From the NCBI GenBank assembly GCA_934647305.1, contig CAKUFI010000083.1, forward strand, positions 1 to 11,179: 11,179 nucleotides of DNA. The letters run 5' to 3'. Source of the DNA: an uncultured Clostridia bacterium. Its GTDB lineage: Bacteria; Bacillota; Clostridia; Christensenellales; Aristaeellaceae. A program made the translations under genes and the position numbers. The notes under the pieces were generated by a model. The model worked only from the letters and a program-made list of their open reading frames with translations, was not told the origin of the DNA and ran no database searches. This document shows positions 7,505 through 11,179 of this stretch, one piece after another; position 1 is the stretch's first letter; every line of letters begins with the position of its first letter.

Positions 7505-7591
7505 GATCTCCCCTCCTTCGCTTTTGTTAAGCATCAGAGGCGAAAAGCCAAGCGCCATCGTTTTCCTTCCGTTGGGAAGTCATGGACTTCA
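7505..7591 (-). promoter_or_regulatory. Structured 5' leader of toxin mRNA, copy A
   Basis: The leader is about 87 nt. At its 5' end, GAAGT-CCATG-ACTTC (7590-7576) forms a small hairpin that may protect the mRNA. Next, 7570-7548 can pair with the same mRNA's 3' UTR (7341-7322) through 6, 10 and 2 bp separated by small bulges. Nearer the start, TTTTCGC (7545-7539) can pair with GCGAAGG and cover part of the ribosome-binding site. All of this is read by eye, not computed. Confidence 0.55.
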
Positions 7592-7597
7592 GCTGCG

Positions 7598-7626
7598 ATT
7601 ATATCACATGATTTTCAAATCGTCAA
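7598..7626 (-). promoter_or_regulatory. Promoter of toxin mRNA, copy A
   Basis: On the minus strand, TTGACG (7626-7621) and perfect TATAAT (7603-7598) are 17 bp apart. The start is expected near 7591. The -35 misses consensus at one base. The terminator hairpin of copy B lies immediately upstream. Confidence 0.8.
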
Positions 7627-7633
7627 TAACGAA

Positions 7634-7660
7634 TCCCGGCCGCGTATCAGGCGGTCGGGA
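7634..7660 (-). terminator. Terminator-like hairpin of toxin mRNA, copy B
   Basis: This is the same stem as at 7223-7249, with one loop base changed. What follows on the minus strand is ATTCGTTATTG, poorer in U than copy A, and it merges into the copy A toxin promoter. Some read-through from copy B into copy A is therefore likely. Confidence 0.5.
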
Positions 7661-7696
7661 CGTATCTTTACACTGAAGAAAATTTCTCTCTGCCGG

Positions 7697-7725
7697 TTGA
7701 CAGCGGTTTTCTCCGGTGCTATAAT
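7697..7725 (+). promoter_or_regulatory. Promoter of antisense RNA, copy B
   Basis: Perfect TTGACA (7697-7702) and TATAAT (7720-7725) with a 17-bp spacer. The sequence is identical to the copy A promoter through the spacer and start region. The start is expected near 7732. Confidence 0.85.
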
Positions 7726-7731
7726 GTCCTC

Positions 7732-7817
7732 AGGAAGGGATGACGCTTTTGGACGGCCTCTCCCCTCTTGTTGGGTGAAAGCCGCTATCCGATTGCGCTG
7801 GATGGCGGCTTTGGTTT
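7732..7817 (+). ncRNA. Predicted antisense antitoxin RNA, copy B
   Basis: An RNA of about 85 nt is predicted from the consensus promoter to a terminator with stem 7781-7790/7800-7809 (one G-U pair, 9-nt loop) followed by TTTGGTTT. The first 21 nt are identical to copy A, so each RNA could in principle bind the other copy's mRNA through this part. The remainder, including one terminator arm and the loop, has diverged. It ends at the stop codon of peptide B (7816-7818). Confidence 0.7.
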
Positions 7818-7905
7818 ACTTATCCTTCTTGCTGTAGCTCATCGCTGCAAAAACAAGCATAAAGATCATGATTACGAGCGACAACATCTGAAAGTCGGTC
7901 ATCAT
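7816..7905 (-). CDS. Small hydrophobic peptide, probable type I toxin (holin-like), copy B
   Basis: This 28- or 29-aa peptide has two adjacent ATGs. ATG 7905 lies five bases after GGAGG; ATG 7902 aligns with the copy A start, MTDF. Residues 6-23 (from the second Met) are almost entirely hydrophobic and rich in Met and Phe; the tail is SYSKKDK. It fits the putative holin-like toxin group. Unlike copy A it has no charged residue inside the membrane span. The ribosome-binding site AAGGAGGTG (7917-7909) is the strongest in the window but can be locked in a hairpin with 7928-7922. As with copy A, the toxin call rests on architecture and composition. Confidence 0.75.
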   Translation of the reverse strand: MMTDFQMLSLVIMIFMLVFAAMSYSKKDK

Positions 7906-7979
7906 GATCACCTCCTTGGTAAAGGAGGGCAAAAGCCAAGCGCCATCGTTTTCCTTCCCTTGGGAAGTCATGGACTTCA
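7906..7979 (-). promoter_or_regulatory. Structured 5' leader of toxin mRNA, copy B, with sequestered ribosome-binding site
   Basis: CCTCCTT (7928-7922) pairs perfectly with AAGGAGG (7917-7911) across a TACC loop, hiding the ribosome-binding site. The 5' hairpin (7978-7964) and the segment able to pair with the 3' UTR (7958-7936 with 7752-7733) are the same as in copy A. This leader should keep the full-length mRNA poorly translated until it is processed or refolded. Confidence 0.6.
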
Positions 7980-7985
7980 CCTGTG

Positions 7986-8014
7986 ATTATACCATTCACA
8001 TATAGAAATGTCAA
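7986..8014 (-). promoter_or_regulatory. Promoter of toxin mRNA, copy B
   Basis: On the minus strand, TTGACA (8014-8009) and TATAAT (7991-7986) are both perfect, with a 17-bp spacer and TGG before the -10. The start is expected near 7979. This is as strong as the opposing antisense promoter. Confidence 0.85.
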
Positions 8015-8025
8015 TAAATAAACCC

Positions 8026-8069
8026 CGCCGCAGCAAGGCATACGCGCTCTGTTCTGCGGCGAGTTTTTT
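8026..8069. terminator. Bidirectional terminator after pdxA-like gene
   Basis: The stem CGCCGCAG (8026-8033) with CTGCGGCG (8054-8061) is 8 bp. On the plus strand it is followed by AG and six T (8064-8069). On the minus strand it is followed by GGGGTTTATTTATT. It ends the minus-strand sugar-acid operon and also blocks plus-strand transcription leaving the antisense modules. Confidence 0.7.
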
Positions 8070-8071
8070 CT

Positions 8072-9076
8072 TTATGCGTGCTTTTCGAAGGCCGGGGCGT
8101 ACCTGACCGCCAGGCGCACGGCCTCCTTCAGGCTGACCGGGCTGGCGAGTCCCCTGCCCGCGATGTCAAACGCCGTGCCGTGGTCGACCGAGGTGCGCAG
8201 GATGGGCATGCCCGCGGTGATGGAGATGGTGCGCTCGAAGTCAAGCGTCTTGGTAGCGATATGTCCCTGGTCGTGGTACAGGCTCAGCACGCTGTTGTAG
8301 CGCCCGGCGAGCGCCTGGGCGAAGACTGAATCCGCGCCGATCGGCCCCTCGACCGGCACGCCGCGCGCCCTGAGCTCCTCAACCGCCGGGATGATCTCGC
8401 GCACCTCTTCCTCGCCAAACAGGCCGTGCTCGCCGCAGTGGGGATTCAGGCCCGCGATGGCCATCGTGCCCTCGGTCACGCCCAGCGTGCGCAGCGCCTG
8501 CGTGCAGCGGATTGCGTAGTCGACGATCCGCTCCTTCGTCACCAGCTCGCACGCCCGGCGCAGGGATACGTGCCGCGACAGGAAGAACACCCTCAGCGAG
8601 CGCACCTCGAACAGGGTCAGTGGGTCGGGCGTGTTCGTCAGGGCAGCGAAAATCTCGGTGTGGCCGATATAGGGCACGTTACCCGCGTGCAGCGATTCCT
8701 TGTTAATCGGCGTGGTGGCCACGGCCGCCGCCTGACCCGACATCGCCAGGACAATCGCGCGCTCAATGTACTCATAGGCCGCCCTGCCGCACATGCCGCT
8801 CACCTGCCCCGGCGCGAACCGGTTCATGTCCACGTTGTCCAGGTCGATCAGGTTCAGCACGCCCGCGCGCCAGTCGCCCTCCTCGGGCGCGGTCACGCAG
8901 CGCAGCGTCACCTCAGGCATATTCGGATACTGCAGCGCATGCTCCAGCACCCTGCGGCTGCCCACCGCCAGGCAGCGCGCCATGCCCGCCGTTTCCTCGT
9001 CCGCGGCGGTCTTGAGCAGAATCTCCGGGCCGATCCCCGCGGGGTCGCCCATCGGTATGGCAATGATCGGTCTCAT
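8072..9076 (-). CDS. PdxA-family NAD-dependent 4-phospho-hydroxyacid dehydrogenase
   Basis: This 334-aa cytosolic protein belongs to the PdxA family, which oxidises and decarboxylates 4-phosphohydroxy-L-threonine (vitamin B6 synthesis) or, in PdxA2 relatives, four-carbon sugar-acid phosphates. Visible motifs are GDPAGIGPE at 10-18, substrate-binding GHT at 138-140, metal ligands H169, H213 (NPHCGEHG) and H268 (YHDQGH), K276, and RTSVDHGTAFDIAG at 294-307. These line up with E. coli PdxA H136, H166, H211, H266, K274 and R292. The E. coli active-site N283 is replaced by S285, and YHDQGHIATK replaces the YHDQGLPVLK type. No other B6 gene is nearby; a ROK protein and an oxidoreductase are. I therefore favour a PdxA2-like catabolic role. 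AAGGAGGA supports ATG 9076. It is the last gene of its operon, 36 bases after ROK. Confidence 0.88.
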   Translation of the reverse strand: MRPIIAIPMGDPAGIGPEILLKTAADEETAGMARCLAVGSRRVLEHALQYPNMPEVTLRCVTAPEEGDWRAGVLNLIDLDNVDMNRFAPGQVSGMCGRAAYEYIERAIVLAMSGQAAAVATTPINKESLHAGNVPYIGHTEIFAALTNTPDPLTLFEVRSLRVFFLSRHVSLRRACELVTKERIVDYAIRCTQALRTLGVTEGTMAIAGLNPHCGEHGLFGEEEVREIIPAVEELRARGVPVEGPIGADSVFAQALAGRYNSVLSLYHDQGHIATKTLDFERTISITAGMPILRTSVDHGTAFDIAGRGLASPVSLKEAVRLAVRYAPAFEKHA

Positions 9077-9112
9077 TCGTCTGTCCTCCTTGGGGAAATA
9101 CTGTATCCTCAG

Positions 9113-9979
9113 TCAGCGAGCGCTTGCGGCCAGCGCGGCCGCGCCCAGCACGCCGGCCTCGTTGCCGTGCTGCGCCAGCGCGATGCGCATGTGGCAGTAG
9201 TCCGGGTTCCTCTCAAATTCGGCGCCGACTGCGGCCTGAAGCCGGGTCAGCAGCACGTCGCCCGCCGCGCTCAGCCCGCCGCCCAGCACCAGCACGTTGG
9301 GCTTGAACACCATGAACAGGCTGGTCACGCCGATGGCCAGCTCCTCGATGTAGCGGTTGAAGACGCTGTTCATCTCCGCGTCGCCGTCCAGCACGCCGCG
9401 CACCACCTTCTGCGTGGAGCAGCGCGCCATTCGCGCCAGCGCGTTGGCCGAGGCATAGACCTCAAAGCAGCCACGCCGTCCGCAGGTGCACTTGCGCCCG
9501 CGCGCGTGGGTGATGATGTGCCCCAGCTCCGCGCCGGTATAGTCCGGGCCGCGCCAGGGCCTGCCGTCGATCAGCATGGCGCCGCCGATGCCCGTACCCA
9601 GCGTCAGGTACACCACGTCCTTTTCGCCCCTGCACACGCCGTCATACACCTCGGCCGCCAGCGCCGCCTGCGCGTCGTTGTCCACCCACACCGGCAATCC
9701 GGTCGCCTCGCCGAGCAGCCTGCCCAGCGGCACGTCCACCCAGCCCAGGTTGCCCGCCGTCACCGTGTGGTCGGTTCTGCGCACCGATCCAGCCGTGCCC
9801 ACGCCGATGCGCTCGGGCCGCTCAGGGCATTCCTTCAGCGCCTCGGCAATGCGCGCCGCCAGCTTCTCCGCATCTCCCACCACGCTGGGGATCTTCTTCT
9901 GCCACACCAGGCCCTCGCCCTCGCGCAGCAGGCCCATCTTGACCGAGGTGCCTCCGATATCCACTCCCGCGATGCTCAT
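9113..9979 (-). CDS. ROK family sugar kinase
   Basis: This 288-aa protein belongs to the ROK family, which phosphorylates hexoses or amino sugars with ATP. DIGGT at 7-11 is the phosphate-binding start. VDND at 99-102 carries the catalytic Asp (D102). LTLGTGIGGA (125-134) and the E151/H154 pair in TGAELGH are present. The zinc site is CTCGRRGCFE, with C164, C166, C171 and H154. No N-terminal helix-turn-helix is present, so it is a kinase rather than a NagC-type repressor. GGAGGA about eight bases upstream supports ATG 9979. It lies 18 bases after the oxidoreductase and 36 before the PdxA-like gene, so all three should be co-transcribed. Glucokinase is the default guess, but the operon suggests another sugar or derivative. 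Confidence 0.92.
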   Translation of the reverse strand: MSIAGVDIGGTSVKMGLLREGEGLVWQKKIPSVVGDAEKLAARIAEALKECPERPERIGVGTAGSVRRTDHTVTAGNLGWVDVPLGRLLGEATGLPVWVDNDAQAALAAEVYDGVCRGEKDVVYLTLGTGIGGAMLIDGRPWRGPDYTGAELGHIITHARGRKCTCGRRGCFEVYASANALARMARCSTQKVVRGVLDGDAEMNSVFNRYIEELAIGVTSLFMVFKPNVLVLGGGLSAAGDVLLTRLQAAVGAEFERNPDYCHMRIALAQHGNEAGVLGAAALAASAR

Positions 9980-9997
9980 GATTTCGTCCTCCTGCGA

Positions 9998-10966
9998 TTA
10001 TTCCATCTCGATTGCGCGGCCCTCGTCGCCCGACTGCCGGCCCAACAGGCTTACGCGGCTGCTCTCAAGGGCGCTCTCCGCCCAGCCCTGCGTGCGGTTT
10101 TCGGCGATTGCGTCCAGAAACGCGGCGAACTGATCCTGCGCCTCGGGCAGCTCGAGCTCGCGCCGGGGCTGTTCGTTTTCCAGGTATACCCGCCCGTCGA
10201 TCGCCTCCAGCATGCCCTTCGTGCCGGTCACGCGCAGGCGGTCGTCGTCGTGGCGCGCCGAGCCGTCCGGGCGGAAGTAGTCGGCGGTCACGGTCGCAAT
10301 GACTTCATTGTCCAGGCGCATCAGCAGCGCCGCGCTGCTCTCCAGCTCGCCCTGACCGCGGTTGTACAGCCTGCTCTGAGAGGCGCTGAGCCAGTGGCAC
10401 GCCCCGCCCAGCTGCAGCGTCCAGTCGATGGCGTGGATGCCTACCCAGGGCAGCATGCCGCCGTACAGCGCGCGCGTGTGATAAAACTCGGGCCTCACGC
10501 CCATGCGGTAGCTCTTCTGGCCGTGCAGCAGGCGCACCTCGCCGATTTCGCCCGCCTCGATCGCCCGCCGGATCGCCAGGAACCAGGGCGCGCCTCGCAG
10601 GTTGAACATCCCGGCCAGCGCGCGTCCGCTCTCGCGCCAGGCTTTTTCCAGCATCTCGAGGTCGTCCAGCGTGGTCGCCAGCGGCTTTTCGCAGAACACG
10701 TCCATGCCGCGCTTCAGGCACTCGGCCGCGACCTCGGCGTTCTGGCAGTACCACGGATTCACCACCGCCAGGTCGGGCTGCTCCCGATCCAGCATCGCGC
10801 GGTAGTCCTCGTCCACCGGCACACCCGGCAGATTCCTCGCCGCGCCGGTCACGTCCTCCTGCGCACAGCCCTTCGCCAGGCCCACCACGCGCAGGTCATC
10901 CCGCGCCTGAATCGCCGGCAGCGCCAGTCCGTAATGACCCGATCCTCCGATAAACGCAATCTTCAT
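9998..10966 (-). CDS. Gfo/Idh/MocA family oxidoreductase
   Basis: This 322-aa NAD(P)-dependent dehydrogenase oxidises or reduces a sugar, inositol or related polyol in the cytoplasm. The N-terminal Rossmann fold starts MKIAFIGGSGHYG (loop at 7-13, in place of the commoner GxGxxG). The family lysine is in CEKPLA (E93, K94, P95), and the presumed catalytic His/Asp pair is in GIHAIDW (H178, D181). The C-terminal alpha/beta domain includes a VTGTKGMLEA stretch near 246-255. AAAGGAG about seven bases upstream supports ATG 10966. It is the first gene of the operon that continues with the ROK kinase and the PdxA-like dehydrogenase. The exact substrate cannot be assigned from sequence. Confidence 0.93.
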   Translation of the reverse strand: MKIAFIGGSGHYGLALPAIQARDDLRVVGLAKGCAQEDVTGAARNLPGVPVDEDYRAMLDREQPDLAVVNPWYCQNAEVAAECLKRGMDVFCEKPLATTLDDLEMLEKAWRESGRALAGMFNLRGAPWFLAIRRAIEAGEIGEVRLLHGQKSYRMGVRPEFYHTRALYGGMLPWVGIHAIDWTLQLGGACHWLSASQSRLYNRGQGELESSAALLMRLDNEVIATVTADYFRPDGSARHDDDRLRVTGTKGMLEAIDGRVYLENEQPRRELELPEAQDQFAAFLDAIAENRTQGWAESALESSRVSLLGRQSGDEGRAIEME

Positions 10967-11000
10967 TGGTCTTCTCCTTTGCTGTATATCTATAAATATC

Positions 11001-11012
11001 GCCGCATGCGGC
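11001..11012. promoter_or_regulatory. 12-bp palindrome, candidate operator
   Basis: GCCGCATGCGGC is a perfect palindrome between the predicted transcription start (about 11025) and the ribosome-binding site of the oxidoreductase gene. A repressor bound here would block the start of transcription. Its size and place resemble a LacI/GntR-type operator, but the regulator is not in the window. It could also be only a short mRNA hairpin. Confidence 0.35.
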
Positions 11013-11031
11013 TCAAGCTTTCCTAATCAGC

Positions 11032-11042
11032 ATTATAGCATG
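11032..11042 (-). promoter_or_regulatory. Extended -10 promoter of the oxidoreductase-ROK-pdxA-like operon
   Basis: On the minus strand, TATAAT (11037-11032) is perfect and preceded by TGC, an extended -10. No good -35 is found 16-18 bp upstream, which suggests a promoter needing the extended -10 or an activator. The leader to ATG 10966 would be about 60 bases. Confidence 0.55.
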
Positions 11043-11082
11043 ATTGTCGGCGTGTGGGTTCCGAGTTCCCGCCCGCCGACCC

Positions 11083-11158
11083 GGAAAGCTCTTTGAGCTT
11101 TCCTCAGCTTGTCAAAAAAGGTTTTGACAAGCTGGTGGACGGGGAAGCAAGCTCCCCG
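11083..11158. repeat. Three consecutive inverted repeats
   Basis: Three perfect hairpins follow each other: 11083-11091 with 11095-11103 (9 bp, 3-nt loop), 11105-11117 with 11122-11134 (13 bp, 4-nt loop) and 11140-11145 with 11153-11158 (6 bp, 7-nt loop). No clear T-tract follows on either strand, so they are not simple terminators. No coding frame is seen in 11043-11179. They may be a dispersed intergenic repeat element or the processed leader or tail of a neighbouring unit. Confidence 0.6.
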
Positions 11159-11179
11159 GCCAGGTGCCGCGCCTCAAAT

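Larger units (their letters stand above)
7223..7626. repeat. Tandem module, copy A (dnaE-proximal)
   Basis: This is the first of two direct repeats about 400 bp long; the second is 7634-8014. Order in each copy, left to right: terminator hairpin, plus-strand promoter, short RNA with terminator, small ORF on minus, conserved leader, minus-strand promoter. Bases 7285-7341 are identical over 57 positions to 7696-7752, and 7543-7603 match 7931-7991 at 58 of 61 positions. The small ORF between them has diverged strongly. Confidence 0.9.
7634..8014. repeat. Tandem module, copy B (pdxA-proximal)
   Basis: This second direct repeat has the same element order as 7223-7626. The regulatory blocks are nearly identical to copy A, while the peptide ORF and the 3' half of the antisense RNA differ. 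The unit is slightly shorter because the leader and coding region are reduced. No transposase, target duplication or integrase accompanies it. Confidence 0.9.

Noticed and set aside
7286..7837. Plus-strand open frames across the repeat modules
   Set aside because: They run through two consensus promoters, a terminator and the repeat boundary, and their sequence follows the repeat rather than any protein family.
7223..8014. Insertion sequence or CRISPR-like repeat
   Set aside because: Only two long copies, no spacer pattern, no transposase, no terminal inverted repeats; the internal promoters and ORFs explain the structure better.
7820..8041. A 73-codon minus-strand frame over copy B
   Set aside because: It begins upstream of the copy B promoter, inside the neighbouring terminator region, has no ribosome-binding site, and overlaps the better-supported 28-aa peptide in another frame.
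8426..11026. An 866-codon plus-strand open frame opposite three genes
   Set aside because: It runs antisense across three well-supported genes and their gaps, with Arg/His/Ala/Gln-rich sequence and no recognisable domain.

Overview
The window looks like chromosomal DNA of a high-GC member of the Bacillota, most likely a gut-type clostridium. The evidence is strong GGAGG ribosome-binding sites, sigma-A style TTGACA/TATAAT promoters, a sugar ABC operon without its own ATPase, and a DnaE with a complete PHP domain. The assignment is inference; no rRNA or tRNA lies here to confirm it. There is no CRISPR array, prophage or transposase.

Layout. Bases 1-326 are intergenic: several small hairpins, a terminator for a gene outside the window, and an AT-rich stretch that probably holds the promoter of the first operon. 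Bases 327-3358 (+) are a carbohydrate ABC uptake operon: MalF-type permease, MalG-type permease, solute-binding protein. The first permease is cut by an in-frame amber codon where the family usually has Trp. The binding protein has a signal peptide but no lipobox cysteine. Bases 3402-3524 hold one terminator for this operon and two tandem terminators for the convergent dnaE. Bases 3592-7131 (-) encode the DNA polymerase III alpha subunit DnaE (1179 aa), with a near-consensus promoter at 7166-7195.

Bases 7213-8014, which have no long real ORF, are the most interesting part. They are two tandem copies of a roughly 400-bp module. Each copy has, on the minus strand, a consensus promoter, a conserved 5' leader, a strong ribosome-binding site, a 28-31 aa hydrophobic peptide with a lysine-rich tail, and a terminator hairpin. 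Facing it on the plus strand is a perfect TTGACA-17-TATAAT promoter driving a short RNA that ends in its own terminator at the peptide stop codon. This is the architecture of a type I toxin-antitoxin system of the TxpA/BsrG (holin-like toxin) kind. The toxin 5' leader can also pair with the toxin's own 3' UTR, in the same place the antisense RNA binds.

Bases 8072-10966 are a three-gene minus-strand operon, transcribed Gfo/Idh/MocA oxidoreductase, then ROK sugar kinase/regulator, then PdxA-family dehydrogenase. Gaps are short and every gene has a good ribosome-binding site. The set suggests catabolism of an oxidised sugar or four-carbon sugar acid rather than vitamin B6 synthesis. An extended -10 promoter and a 12-bp palindrome lie just upstream. 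Bases 11083-11158 carry three successive hairpins; the middle one contains an inverted near-copy of a motif found near the left end of the window.
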